Part shown: one piece after another, positions 1 to 8,698 of the stretch | Numbering within the stretch: the stretch's first letter is position 1 | Layout of the letters: the number at the start of each line of letters is the position of its first letter | NCBI GenBank assembly: GCA_018818425.1 | Contig: JAHISB010000021.1 | Span: forward strand, 1-43,348 | DNA: 43,348 nt | Source of the DNA: Patescibacteria group bacterium | GTDB taxonomy: Bacteria > Patescibacteriota > Patescibacteriia > UBA1558 > UBA10009 | Direction of reading: 5' to 3' | The notes under the pieces: model-generated | Seen by the model: only the letters and a program-made list of their open reading frames with translations | Database searches by the model: none | What the model was told of the DNA's origin: nothing | Made by a program: the position numbers and the translations under genes

Positions 1-103
1 GCGTAAGCCAAACTGTCTCGTCCTGAAAATACACATTGACTTCCGCCTGTCCATCTTCGGTTTGATAAATAACTATTTTTGATTGTTGATTATTTTTCTT
101 CAT
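1..103 (-). CDS. RhuM-family protein, N-terminal fragment (runs off window)
   Basis: Thirty-four codons of a gene that starts at 103 and leaves the window at its left edge. The visible N-terminus has the pattern YQTEDGQAEVNVYFQDETVW followed by LT, which is how RhuM/virulence-RhuM family proteins begin. These are often found beside restriction-modification and Fic-like genes. The function of RhuM proteins is poorly known; a defence or toxin-like role is suggested only by the neighbours. The start is followed directly by AAGAAAAAT codons and no clear Shine-Dalgarno sequence is visible. The family call rests on a short stretch and could be wrong. Confidence 0.6.
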   Translation of the reverse strand, partial: MKKNNQQSKIVIYQTEDGQAEVNVYFQDETVWLT

Positions 104-108
104 AACTA

Positions 109-168
109 TTAATTCTCTTCCACTATTTTTATCTCCTCCTCTGTCAAACCATACAGCTCATAAAACAT
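109..168 (-). pseudogene. Fossil C-terminus of a DNA methylase or restriction enzyme
   Basis: A 19-residue open stretch, with a stop codon immediately before its ATG, encodes YELYGLTEEEIKIVEEN and ends in TAA five bases before the RhuM-like start. Tails of the form YxLYGLTEEEIxIVE are typical of Eco57I/TaqI-like methyltransferase-endonucleases and N6-adenine methylases. No upstream coding continuation exists in this frame. I infer that this is the remnant of a lost restriction gene, the rest having been deleted or displaced by the Type III system. The peptide is too short to exclude coincidence. Confidence 0.5.
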
Positions 169-277
169 CTAATTATTTTTAAAAATTATCTAGTCAGCTT
201 CTTTAATCGTATTTTAGATTTCTAAACAACTTATAAACTTTTGGGTCAATTAATAAGTTTATCTGAATATTTATACC

Positions 278-2509
278 TTATCCCAAATCCAAAAATTTCC
301 AATCCTTAAGATTGTTTGGATCATAAGAATACTTTTTACTATCGTTATATCGCCAACTATTTTTATCTTTTAAAACAATGCCGCCAAACAACTTTTTGCC
401 TTTTTTGTTTTCCATCGCAATGTATTCTGCTAATCCTTCGGCGCGCTCTTTTGCGGTCCTGGCGTAAATACCGCCCTTTGTATCAAACAAGCTAATCCGT
501 CCATCATTGAGCATCGCCACAAAATCAAGATAAAACGGCTTTTCTTGTCCATTTTCAACATACGGCACGGCAAAATACGAACCATCCTGTCGGCCATTCT
601 TAAACCACCATTTTACTTGTTTAGCTTTTTCCAGATATTCAATAAACGCAATCTCGACAGCACTATCTTCTTCAAAAAGTGAGAGATTATTTGTGCCCTT
701 TGTTTTGGCGTAATAAGGCTGAATAATTGACCGCTTATAATCTTTTTTAACAAAGGTCAGATTATAATTGATCGTTGGTGGCACGTTCCATGGCTCATCG
801 TTCTGTATTACTTTATGCTTTCCCTTGCCAACAACTTCCTGATAAAGCTCTTTTGCCTGATTGATAACATCAATCATGGCTTGACGGTTTTCTTCAGCCA
901 AAACAATAGCTTGAATTTCAGGCCATCGATCCTCGTCTCGCGCCGCGCCAAAAAATTTATAGATTGAATCGTTAATTCTTTTTATAGAACGTTTTTCCGG
1001 CGCAAATGGCGCAAGGTTTTCTCTTGCAAAAGAATCGAATGCGTTTTGCAGCTCAACTTCATTTTTTGGAATATCTAATGTGCCTTTCTTTTCAATGCTT
1101 TTCGTTTCTTTATCTACATCATAAATTTTGCCGCTTGCGATAAGTCTAGTATCCACAATGCTATGTTTGAGCGAAATCCGGTCTTTAAGTTTAAGTTCAT
1201 CAGCCGCTTGAAAGAAAATCGGCACGAAATCCGATGACAAACGGGTTTCTTCGCGGAACCGTTTGGAGTGATATGAAGTTAGATTAATATCTTTGTAGTC
1301 CACGCATCGTTTTCCCTCAAAAACCGTTATGTATTCTTTGGCAATATCCTCGGCAATGCCGATATTGCTCAAACTGGTATAAACATAACCAAGATTTAAT
1401 TCAGTATTTTTGTAATGTTCGTGTTCGGGCATACGCATAATGCGCCCAATTGTCTGAATGGAAAATATCATGCTTTTCCATTCGCGGAACAAAACTAAAA
1501 TCGCAGCGCGCGGACAATCCCAACCAACAGCAATGGCCTGTTTGAAAATCATTACTTCAACCTCGTTTTCATTTTTTTCAATGTTTTCAAGGTTGATTTT
1601 GCTATCTTTATCAGAAAGATAAATCGCCAGCCGTCCGTTTTCCGTGGTAATGCCGTATTTACCAAGCAACTGCACCACCGCGTCTTTTTTATCAATCATT
1701 CCCTGGCGCGTATCTGGTATTTGTATAAGCATGAGCGGATTCACATTTGACCCTACCGCCTCGTATAATTTGGCGAGTTCCGCGCGCTTTTTCAAACCTG
1801 CCTCTACCACAATTTCATCTGCCGTCTTATCCGCAAGTTTCTTGTCCAGTTTGTAACTTTCAAATCCGGGGTTGATAACAATTTCTTTCTTGATCATTCC
1901 CTCGTCTTTGACATCTTTCAGTTCTACTTCCACGCCGCGGAATACGCCTTTAAGTTGCGGCGTAGCAGAAACCTCTATTGTTATCTTTGGACCGATATCC
2001 TCAATCAGCTCTTTAGATTTTTCTGTTTCAGCATTGCGATGGCTTTCGTCAATAATGAGAATAATAATCCGGCCATCATCTTTTGTTCGGGCGACAATAT
2101 TAGAAAGATTATTATCCCGCTCGTTCTCACGGACATAAATATTGCCTTTTTTGTTAATACTTGCCCAATTCAAAAACAAAATCTCATTTTCGCTGATTTT
2201 TCTTTCGTCTAAGTCCTCAAAATAGGAACACTTAAGGCCAACACCAAACTGGTCGTAATATTTTTTTAAACTATTACGGCTTTGGTCGTGCAGTTTATTA
2301 ACGGCGATCCAGATAAACGAAAACTCTTTGCCGTCAATGCGTGAATCAATCAGCCGCTTCAAAAATTCCGCCATCATCAGCGTTTTGCCAGAGCCAGTCG
2401 GCGACTTGAAAATGCAGATTTTGTTTCCTTCCGCATCCAAAAAATCGTTGACTTCCTGCTTCAACTTCACAATGGCTTTTTCTTGATAATTTTTGAATTC
2501 AATCCACAT
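278..2509 (-). CDS. res: Type III restriction endonuclease, Res subunit
   Basis: 743 residues with the layout of Type III Res proteins: an SF2 helicase/translocase core followed by a nuclease domain. Visible motifs are Walker A SPTGSGKT at about 36-43, DESH at 154-157, SATP at 181-184, motif V around 322-334 and QTIGRIMR (motif VI) at 352-359. Near the C-terminus LD at 661-662 and DTK at 676-678 form a PD-(D/E)xK-type nuclease site. With Mod it would form the complex that cuts DNA at a distance from unmethylated sites after ATP-driven movement. It is the last gene of a mod / AlbA-type / res run on the minus strand, 90 nt after the middle gene. All catalytic motifs look intact. The length is somewhat short for Res proteins, which often have 850-1000 residues. 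Confidence 0.9.
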   Translation of the reverse strand: MWIEFKNYQEKAIVKLKQEVNDFLDAEGNKICIFKSPTGSGKTLMMAEFLKRLIDSRIDGKEFSFIWIAVNKLHDQSRNSLKKYYDQFGVGLKCSYFEDLDERKISENEILFLNWASINKKGNIYVRENERDNNLSNIVARTKDDGRIIILIIDESHRNAETEKSKELIEDIGPKITIEVSATPQLKGVFRGVEVELKDVKDEGMIKKEIVINPGFESYKLDKKLADKTADEIVVEAGLKKRAELAKLYEAVGSNVNPLMLIQIPDTRQGMIDKKDAVVQLLGKYGITTENGRLAIYLSDKDSKINLENIEKNENEVEVMIFKQAIAVGWDCPRAAILVLFREWKSMIFSIQTIGRIMRMPEHEHYKNTELNLGYVYTSLSNIGIAEDIAKEYITVFEGKRCVDYKDINLTSYHSKRFREETRLSSDFVPIFFQAADELKLKDRISLKHSIVDTRLIASGKIYDVDKETKSIEKKGTLDIPKNEVELQNAFDSFARENLAPFAPEKRSIKRINDSIYKFFGAARDEDRWPEIQAIVLAEENRQAMIDVINQAKELYQEVVGKGKHKVIQNDEPWNVPPTINYNLTFVKKDYKRSIIQPYYAKTKGTNNLSLFEEDSAVEIAFIEYLEKAKQVKWWFKNGRQDGSYFAVPYVENGQEKPFYLDFVAMLNDGRISLFDTKGGIYARTAKERAEGLAEYIAMENKKGKKLFGGIVLKDKNSWRYNDSKKYSYDPNNLKDWKFLDLG

Positions 2510-2599
2510 ATCACTTATTCTAGTTACATAAAAATCCCTTTTAAATAGATGTTTTTTAATTAAAACTATAACAAAATTCTCATAACGATTACATAAAGA

Positions 2600-4060
2600 C
2601 TATGCCCAAAATGGCACATATTTTGCAAATTTTCGTGAATGTCTAGGCCCGGTATCTAAAAGTTTAATAAGAGAAGTCTCTATGGTATCTTTAATAATTT
2701 TTGAAGCTGCTGGATAATTACTATCTTTAATATTAAAACGTTTACGCAAACTTGAGTTATCCATGAAATTACTGGCAACATATTTTATGCAACAATGTTG
2801 ATAACAAGCACGAATTTTATCTTTCTTACTCATTTTAGTTAATTTTCTTGGTGCATAGAGGATTGCCTTAGTGGATTTGTCGGCTACTATAAAATCTGGT
2901 GCTGGCAACTGATATACCTCAATGGAATTAATAACCTTATCGATACCGCTACCTCTTTGCTCGCAAATACCAATTCGGCGCATAAAAGATGCTGTCTTTT
3001 CATTTCGTGCCTGTGGAGCACTATCAATAAATCGATCGGTGCTAATTAGTGGAATACCCTTATTAGTAATCTCTAATCGATTCTTAAATACTTCAATCAT
3101 TGGACCATTCCCATGTTCAAGAAAATCTTGATGAATCAACGCATTAGCGAGTAATTCTCGTATAGCAATTTCAGGATACATTTTCTTTTCGACCCTCAGT
3201 GCATCTTGAATCATCTCGTTAGACGGAAGCTTACTGTTAATATAAACAATAAGCTTTTGAAAAGCTGGCGCGTAACCCATATGTCCCTCTTGTTCCCTTA
3301 TAGTTTGCGTTCTATCATCGCCAGCATATTCAATAACTCGCACCGAATTATTACGTAAAGTATCAAATTCCTGTAAATTTTTTGCAAAAAGCAAAGCGCC
3401 AAGATTTTTTATTGAATAAAGGCCTCCTTGTTCCTTTTCTATTAACTTATCTTGCTCCAATTTTTCCAAGATTACATCGCGGCTATTTGGTAAAGGTTGT
3501 TTAGTTAATTCAAAATATGAAGGATAATCTAATAAAACTAATACATTATCAGCAGTTGTCCGCAACATGGCAACTTCCCGCTCAAAAGAGCGATGTAGAG
3601 GATTATTCCAAATACGACGCTCCTTTTCAGGGTAACTTTTTAATGGTTTTGTATAACTACCAACGCGAATATAAGCTTTATTATCAAAAGTCACAGGGCG
3701 ATCAAATGTCGCACATATTTCAAAAATAACAACCGGTTTTGTTTGATATTCAAATTCAAAAATAAAAAAATTAATTCGTGGCTCTAACTTATAAGATAAC
3801 CATGATTCTAACTCTTCATTACCTTTCTTTGTCATCCTCGGTTTAAATGTCGTTCCAATAATATTATGAGTTTTATCATCAATGCCAAATATAATATAAG
3901 CACGCTCTTTCTCATGAAGAGCTGCGCCATTTGATAGCGCAGAAATATCACGTCCAATTTCATCAGGATTAAAATTGTTATGCTTGAATTCAACCCATTC
4001 AGTTTCATTGGGTAGTTTCGATAGTTCTTTTACCAATATTTCTAATTCTACTTGTTTCAT
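2600..4060 (-). CDS. AlbA_2 (Schlafen-type) DNA-binding domain protein with HATPase-like C-terminus
   Basis: 486 residues. The N-terminal part (about 15-145) has the AlbA_2/Schlafen pattern: EWVEFK at 21-26, then DISALSNGAAL and AYIIFGIDD. The C-terminal half has RELLANALIHQD at 301-312, EITNKG near 330-335 and EQRGSG at 367-372. This is the arrangement of proteins annotated as RecG-related or ATP-dependent transcriptional-regulator-like, with an HATPase_c_4-type fold. These proteins are common in defence islands and their biochemical role is not settled. It lies between mod and res, 12 nt after mod and 90 nt before res, so it is almost certainly co-transcribed with them. It may regulate or modify the restriction system, or be an independent defence gene inserted into the operon. 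No Shine-Dalgarno sequence is apparent. Confidence 0.8.
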   Translation of the reverse strand: MKQVELEILVKELSKLPNETEWVEFKHNNFNPDEIGRDISALSNGAALHEKERAYIIFGIDDKTHNIIGTTFKPRMTKKGNEELESWLSYKLEPRINFFIFEFEYQTKPVVIFEICATFDRPVTFDNKAYIRVGSYTKPLKSYPEKERRIWNNPLHRSFEREVAMLRTTADNVLVLLDYPSYFELTKQPLPNSRDVILEKLEQDKLIEKEQGGLYSIKNLGALLFAKNLQEFDTLRNNSVRVIEYAGDDRTQTIREQEGHMGYAPAFQKLIVYINSKLPSNEMIQDALRVEKKMYPEIAIRELLANALIHQDFLEHGNGPMIEVFKNRLEITNKGIPLISTDRFIDSAPQARNEKTASFMRRIGICEQRGSGIDKVINSIEVYQLPAPDFIVADKSTKAILYAPRKLTKMSKKDKIRACYQHCCIKYVASNFMDNSSLRKRFNIKDSNYPAASKIIKDTIETSLIKLLDTGPRHSRKFAKYVPFWA

Positions 4061-4072
4061 AAATGAATTATA

Positions 4073-5836
4073 TTATTTAAAAATCTCCCGATAAACTTTT
4101 AAAATTACTTCGGGAATGGCACAAAGCGTAACCTTACCTTTTACATCAGCAAATTGTTTTTCATGTGGATCGTCGCCAAGCGAAAAAACATAAGTGTTGA
4201 AATATCCTTTGATTTTTTTAATCGCTTTCTTAAAGTCGTTAATGGCTTCCTCATAATAAACAATACCGAGATATTTGTCACTGTTCTTAAAAATCTTAAA
4301 ATCGCTTTCGTCCCGCACTAATTCAAAGGCGTTTTCGCGGATACAAAGCATTTCCGTTGATTCGCTTACAAGTTTGCGCTTATTCTTATCTGTCGGCTCG
4401 GCTTCCACAAAATCACAAACATAGTATTTTAGGCTGCCGCCAAGTCCGGCGACATTTTCACCCTTGGTGCTTTTATAGCCCTTGATAACTTTCTTGAGGC
4501 GCGGGTAGCAAACATCAGTACAGATGTTGTTTTCGTTATTGGTGCAAAGAATAAACTGCCGATTACCGTCGTCTTCTTTGTTGAGTGCTGAAACCGCATG
4601 GCCAGTTGTGCCAGAGCCAGCCATAAAATCTAAGACGATACCATTATTAGGGGAAGCAAGGATTACAAAATCCTTAATCAAATCAATTGGTTTCGGATTG
4701 TTGAATACTTTTTCGCCAAAAATTTCTTTTAGTTGAGCAGTGCCATTACCACTACTATATTCCGGCTTATAAAAAATCGTTTTGGGTTTCTTTGACGGCA
4801 AATCACCGAGAGCGGGGCGTTGCTTTTTGTAGATTGATATTGTCCCATTATTTTTTTCAATAATAAGATTGTTCTTTTCATTGCGAATTTTATCTTTGCT
4901 CCAACGCCATGACATTTCTTTGCTATCGGTTATTGGCAAAACCTTTATATCATCTTTGTTTTTGGCCTTATCATCATTCGTCACATAGAAATCACCATTT
5001 TTGATAAAGAAGATTGGGAAAAATAAATTTGGTCTTTTGTTTCGCGGAGCATTTACACCAGTTGCTTTGAGATTCGCACCTTTCTTAAAAAATCCTTCCT
5101 GATCTTCTTCCCAGAGTTCATCTATATCATCTTCGTTTAGTAAAAACTGGCCAATTTTTGCTTGTGTTATATCTTTGGCGTAAACCAATGTATATTCGTG
5201 TGTTCCGGCAAACCCAAATTGGTCTTGGTTGCCTTTCAAATTCATTATGGTGGGCAATGTTGCAACAAAATTCTTTTCTTCAAAAATCTCATCACAAAGT
5301 AGTCTTAATTGGGCAACTTCGTTGTCGTCAATGCTCATAAAAAGTAATCCAGTAGGCTTGAGTAACTTTTTTGCTAACTTCAAACGTTTTTCCATAAAGG
5401 CAAGCCATTTGCTATGTCTAAATGGGTCATCTTTCTGAACATAATTACTTTTAATCTTATCGTTGTAGGTAAAATCGTTATTTCCGGTGTTATATGGTGG
5501 ATCAATGTAAATCAAATCAATTGCTTCTTCGTGCGTAAAATTCAAAACTGCAAGCGAGTGATAGTTGTCGCCTTCAATTAGTAAATTTACCGGTTTGTTT
5601 TTATCGCCGTTTATTTCTTTTCCTTTTGTTTCTTTTAAAATCGGAAATGGTTTGCCCTTCATTTCATTGGGAAACATTTCGCTTGGCGTGCGCGCGTCGG
5701 GATTGATGAGAATATCAATTTTTTCTTCCGGCAAATCCCTATGCCAAACAAGGCCGTATTTCGTTTCTTTGATACGGCGAAGCTCTTTTATCAATTCTTC
5801 TTTGGACCAGTTGTCGTAATTTATTTTTCTTGGCAT
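4073..5836 (-). CDS. mod: Type III restriction system, Mod methyltransferase (beta-class)
   Basis: 587 residues. The catalytic DPPY is at 112-115 and the SAM-binding motif FMAGSGTTG at 404-412. This order, with the target-recognition region between them, defines the beta class of amino-methyltransferases to which Type III Mod subunits belong. The protein would methylate adenine in a short asymmetric site and provide sequence recognition for Res. The stretch between about 195 and 380 is the expected target-recognition domain. It is the first gene of the operon. I saw no simple-sequence repeat inside it, so phase variation of the kind known for some mod genes is not suggested. Confidence 0.9.
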   Translation of the reverse strand: MPRKINYDNWSKEELIKELRRIKETKYGLVWHRDLPEEKIDILINPDARTPSEMFPNEMKGKPFPILKETKGKEINGDKNKPVNLLIEGDNYHSLAVLNFTHEEAIDLIYIDPPYNTGNNDFTYNDKIKSNYVQKDDPFRHSKWLAFMEKRLKLAKKLLKPTGLLFMSIDDNEVAQLRLLCDEIFEEKNFVATLPTIMNLKGNQDQFGFAGTHEYTLVYAKDITQAKIGQFLLNEDDIDELWEEDQEGFFKKGANLKATGVNAPRNKRPNLFFPIFFIKNGDFYVTNDDKAKNKDDIKVLPITDSKEMSWRWSKDKIRNEKNNLIIEKNNGTISIYKKQRPALGDLPSKKPKTIFYKPEYSSGNGTAQLKEIFGEKVFNNPKPIDLIKDFVILASPNNGIVLDFMAGSGTTGHAVSALNKEDDGNRQFILCTNNENNICTDVCYPRLKKVIKGYKSTKGENVAGLGGSLKYYVCDFVEAEPTDKNKRKLVSESTEMLCIRENAFELVRDESDFKIFKNSDKYLGIVYYEEAINDFKKAIKKIKGYFNTYVFSLGDDPHEKQFADVKGKVTLCAIPEVILKVYREIFK

Positions 5837-6060
5837 AAAATCATATCAATTTTTTATATATCACTTTAACATAATAATGATTTTCTCTTTGGCTTTAAGT
5901 TTATTCATATTTTCGCTGACGACACTGACTTTCACTGACAAACCACTGACCGCTGACTTTAATTGTTAGTGGTTTCCTCCATAGGCGGGCAGGCGTGGTA
6001 AGTTTATGTTGGTTCGCGCCCGCCCTGAGCGAGCGAAGTGAGTCAAAGGGTCGTTCGTGT
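5837..6060. repeat. Intergenic decorated with degenerate GCTGAC repeats and a GC-rich palindrome remnant
   Basis: No gene is seen here. The stretch holds four to five degenerate copies of CACTGAC/CGCTGAC around 5920-5962. A GC-rich block follows at about 5981-6050, including GGCGGGCAGGCG and CCTGAGCGAGCGAAGTGAG. The first motif recurs at 26819-26870 and 36540-36590. Palindromes of the second type recur at 9724-9750 and 20030-20070. They look like dispersed intergenic elements. A promoter for mod probably lies near 5840-5880, but I cannot pick its boxes confidently. Confidence 0.55.
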
Positions 6061-6324
6061 TTATTCGTGATTATTAATTAATTCTTTAAGCAAATCAGCC
6101 GCTTTATCATATCTTCCTTGCCTGGCCAGTTCTCTGATTTCTTGAGATTTTTCACTGTCACCATCAATTATACCGCTTATCTTCTCGGCGTTTGCCAACA
6201 TCCATTCGTCCCGCTGTTCTTCGGTTGAATTATCGCCTAAAATTCTATTCATTAAAGCTATCTGTAAAAGATTGCGATATTTTGTTTCTAATCTATCTAT
6301 TTCTGACGATTGTTCTTTATTCAT
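6061..6324 (-). CDS. Small hypothetical protein, alpha-helical
   Basis: 87 residues, charged and predicted helical by composition, rich in Glu, Arg and Leu, with two segments (about 5-25 and 60-85) that could form coiled-coil helices. No signal peptide, cysteine cluster or recognisable motif is present. It stands alone between the Type III operon and the MBL/hydrogenase cluster. The start at 6324 has no clear Shine-Dalgarno sequence. It is followed by the repeat-decorated spacer and preceded by a spacer that can fold into nested hairpins. I do not recognise a family; coding status is supported only by the open frame and its isolated position. Confidence 0.5.
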   Translation of the reverse strand: MNKEQSSEIDRLETKYRNLLQIALMNRILGDNSTEEQRDEWMLANAEKISGIIDGDSEKSQEIRELARQGRYDKAADLLKELINNHE

Positions 6325-6356
6325 AATAATTTTAGTTTTTATACCCCTTCGCTTTT

Positions 6357-6452
6357 ATAATTCCGAATTTATCTAATTTATTAAAGTGAATTTTTTACTT
6401 TAATATCAGAGGATTTTTTAAAGTAAAGCTTCGGGGCATTATACGGAATTAT
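6357..6452. repeat. Nested inverted repeats in intergenic region
   Basis: An outer 9-bp inverted repeat (ATAATTCCG at 6357-6365, CGGAATTAT at 6444-6452) encloses a second 9-bp stem (TATTAAAGT at 6379-6387, ACTTTAATA at 6397-6405). A further TTAAAGT copy lies near 6419. The region sits just upstream of the 87-aa gene and downstream of the MBL gene. It could be a terminator-plus-promoter region or the decayed copy of a small mobile element. No target-site duplication was found. Confidence 0.45.
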
Positions 6453-6503
6453 TTAAGCACTTGAGTATAAAAGCTCCCGGCTAATTAATAATATCTTTAA
6501 GTT

Positions 6504-7301
6504 TCATTTTTTAGAAATTTTCTTGGTGGTTAAATCAAACACATCGCCGTCGGCTAAAGCGATTATTCTGACTTTGGTGTCTTTGGCCAGCTTTCTGGCC
6601 ATTTTTTTTATGCCATACTCCAATGACTTTTTGACCCAGTGCCTAAGCAATACTAATTGGGGAGAAATTTCTTTAATAATTTTCTTGGTCTGTTGATAAT
6701 AGTCGCCCGTTGGTTTCATGGCGTTTAAAATAATTAACTCTGATGCCAGGTCGGTAAATAATCCTTTTTTATAAAAAGTTTCGGGCAGATAAGTGAACCG
6801 GTATTTTTTACCGCTGACCTGATAGCCGAATTCATCAAGCTTATTTTTATAATAAGGTTTTTCAACTAATTTCTTGGTAGTCTTAATTTTAAGATGCTTT
6901 AAAAAATATTCTTGTTTGGGCTGAACCTTGATGATTTTCCCCGGCATCTTCTGATGATGTTTGGTGATATAACCTTCTTGATAAACATCAGCCGGCACTA
7001 ATACTTGGTAATCCTTAAAATTCCAGCCGCCTCTGGTCATCTGATAATGCACCGCCTCGATTAAGGCATTTAAATCGGCTGTATGGTCAACATGCTTATG
7101 GGTAACCAGAATGCCCTGCAAATCATCCGGTATTAAACCATGTTGCCTGATATGCCAGACAGCGCCCGGGCCCGGGTCAAAATATAAATTAACTCCCTCA
7201 ACATTGGCCCAAAAGCCGGCCGTAGAGCATTTTTGCAGACAGACCATGCTGCCGCCGCCGCCAGTGCCTAGAAATATAATTTTATTATTAATGCTTCTCA
7301 T
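6504..7301 (-). CDS. MBL-fold metallo-hydrolase
   Basis: 265 residues with the metal-binding signature THKHVDH at 67-73 (H68, H70, D72, H73) after a glycine-rich N-terminus GTGGGGS at about 12-18. The acidic FDPGPGAVWH at 41-50 suits the RNase Z/PhnP-like branch of the superfamily, which act as phosphodiesterases or hydrolases. Two Cys (21 and 25) flank the first strand. It lies 66 nt after the hydrogenase delta-subunit gene on the same strand, in the place where the catalytic alpha subunit would normally sit. Co-transcription with the hydrogenase is likely. Whether it has a role in maturation is unknown, and the substrate cannot be named. Confidence 0.8.
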   Translation of the reverse strand: MRSINNKIIFLGTGGGGSMVCLQKCSTAGFWANVEGVNLYFDPGPGAVWHIRQHGLIPDDLQGILVTHKHVDHTADLNALIEAVHYQMTRGGWNFKDYQVLVPADVYQEGYITKHHQKMPGKIIKVQPKQEYFLKHLKIKTTKKLVEKPYYKNKLDEFGYQVSGKKYRFTYLPETFYKKGLFTDLASELIILNAMKPTGDYYQQTKKIIKEISPQLVLLRHWVKKSLEYGIKKMARKLAKDTKVRIIALADGDVFDLTTKKISKK

Positions 7302-7324
7302 AAACTATGATGATAACCGTGTAA

Positions 7325-7344
7325 GCGACATTCCGGAATGTCGC
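7325..7344. promoter_or_regulatory. Perfect 20-bp palindrome between hydrogenase delta gene and MBL gene
   Basis: GCGACATTCC is followed directly by its reverse complement GGAATGTCGC without a loop. It lies in the 66-nt gap between the two genes. Loopless perfect palindromes of this size are typical of dimeric repressor sites. The minus-strand side lacks a T-run directly after it, so an intrinsic terminator is less likely. Function is inferred only from symmetry and position. Confidence 0.4.
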
Positions 7345-7367
7345 CTGCCCGAGCTGAAAATTATAAT

Positions 7368-8159
7368 CTATTTAGAATTTATAAACTCTTCAACATCGTT
7401 CCTTAGCCCATAAATCTCCAATTGATGATTAATCTCCTGCCTGCTGTAGCCAATTTCTTCTAAATGCTTAAGATGATTATTAACCTGCGCTCCCTTATAA
7501 AGCCCGCGGCAGCCCTGGCAGGGCATATTTGATTTTAAGCAAACAGCTTCACAGCCGCCCTGAATTATGGGCCCGAAGCACATCTGTCCTTTTTTGCCTG
7601 TTTTAGGGTCTGGCATTAAAACGCAATCATAACCCCTAAGCTGGCATTCTTCGCAGACCGGCCTCGGGCTAATTTTAAAATCAATGCTTTGCAATAAGCT
7701 GTAAACTAATTTTAAAAATTCAAGATTATTAATGGGGCAGCCGGGAATGGTGTAATCGACTTTAACGATTTTTTCTAAATCTAAAATTTCCGGGTTATCA
7801 ATTTTATTGGAATGAAAATAGACTTCCTGAATCATTTTTTGGGGCTGATGATAATTTTTAATCTGATGAATGCCGCCCATGCTGGCGCAGTTGCCTAAAG
7901 CCACTAAAATATCTGACTGTTTTCTGATTTCTTTGATGATTTTTTGGTTTTCTTTGGTGACTACCGAGCCTTCCACAAAACAAATGTCCATTTTAGGGGT
8001 CACAAAAACTTCTTCTTCCATTAATCTGAACTGGACAATCTCAATATCTTTAAACAATTCCAAAAACCTGTTGCCTAAATCCATTATGGCAAACTGGCAG
8101 CCCTCGCACGAAGTCAGGCCCATAATCCCCGCCTTAAATTTTTTATTGCTCGTTGACAT
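7368..8159 (-). CDS. hydD: [NiFe] hydrogenase small subunit (sulfhydrogenase delta, group 3b type)
   Basis: 263 residues without a Tat signal, so cytoplasmic. The proximal [4Fe-4S] cluster ligands are visible as C18 and C21 (TSCEGCQ), C91 (LGNCASMGG) and C141 (IPGCPINN). Further cysteines at 169, 172, 179, 194, 203, 207, 214 and 217 can carry medial and distal clusters. This is the pattern of the NADH:ubiquinone 20-kDa-like subunit of bidirectional NAD(P)-linked hydrogenases. It should pair with a large NiFe subunit that is not in the window. Beta and gamma partners lie upstream in the same direction (11635-12627 and 10787-11632), separated by transport genes. Confidence 0.85.
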   Translation of the reverse strand: MSTSNKKFKAGIMGLTSCEGCQFAIMDLGNRFLELFKDIEIVQFRLMEEEVFVTPKMDICFVEGSVVTKENQKIIKEIRKQSDILVALGNCASMGGIHQIKNYHQPQKMIQEVYFHSNKIDNPEILDLEKIVKVDYTIPGCPINNLEFLKLVYSLLQSIDFKISPRPVCEECQLRGYDCVLMPDPKTGKKGQMCFGPIIQGGCEAVCLKSNMPCQGCRGLYKGAQVNNHLKHLEEIGYSRQEINHQLEIYGLRNDVEEFINSK

Positions 8160-8207
8160 AAAAGATTCGCGACATATTAGAGATTATTAGCGATGATTCG
8201 CATTATA
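8160..8207. repeat. ATTAGCGAT/ATTCGCGA-type degenerate repeats
   Basis: This short spacer is made of near-copies of ATTAGCGAT, ATTCGCGAC and ATTCGCATTATATTAGCG. The same word family fills 25020-25200, 26870-26935, 36595-36690, 39915-39995 and 40440-40515. It is not a CRISPR: units are short, imperfect and without spacers. Confidence 0.6.
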
Positions 8208-8696
8208 TTAGCGATGTATTTGTGATATTTGCTGTTTTAATAAAACTGCTATCTGCTCTGGGTTGTCTGACGTAAAAAAATAGTCGCGGGGTTTTAGTTT
8301 TAATCTGACTCCCCGGCCGCCTCTGGCAATATAGCCGACAGATTTATCCCTGCCGAATCTAATGCCATAACCCAAATAAACAGACTTTTGGTAATCCTCT
8401 ACCAAACAATCGCTAATATCCGTTAAAAGTATCTTCTTTTTGAATAGCCCGAAGCCGATCTGCAGATATTTATTGGTTAATTTGATGGTCAGCCGGAAAA
8501 ACGACCAAAAAAGAATCAAGTCAACAACAGTCACCATTAATAAAGTTATTTTGGTGTGTTGAGGTAAAATGCTCTGCCCGAAGGTAGCCGGCGAAAAAAC
8601 AATAAATAAAAGAAAAACAGCAACTAAAATAAACACTAAAACTACAATTAAATGGGTTTTTTGTTGTTCTTCGTAAATAATGTTTTCTAGTTCCAT
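8208..8696 (-). CDS. Membrane protein with PH-like C-terminal domain, hypothetical
   Basis: 162 residues. Two hydrophobic helices (about 15-36 and 49-72) are followed by a beta-rich region (about 75-160) whose spacing resembles bacterial PH-like (YdbT/bPH) domains. I infer a small membrane protein with a cytoplasmic PH-like domain. It starts 2 nt after the CbiN-like gene and ends 48 nt before the hydrogenase delta gene, so it is probably part of the same transcript. No catalytic motif is seen. It stands where CbiQ might be expected after CbiMN but does not look like CbiQ. Confidence 0.6.
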   Translation of the reverse strand: MELENIIYEEQQKTHLIVVLVFILVAVFLLFIVFSPATFGQSILPQHTKITLLMVTVVDLILFWSFFRLTIKLTNKYLQIGFGLFKKKILLTDISDCLVEDYQKSVYLGYGIRFGRDKSVGYIARGGRGVRLKLKPRDYFFTSDNPEQIAVLLKQQISQIHR

Positions 8697-8698
8697 AT

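Noticed and set aside
1644-2212. Plus-strand frames opposite the res gene
   Set aside because: They are antisense shadows; composition is explained by the helicase coding strand and no family motif is seen.
8160-8207. CRISPR array
   Set aside because: Repeat units here and in the similar spacers are 8-15 bp, imperfect and contiguous; there are no regular spacers and no cas genes in the window.
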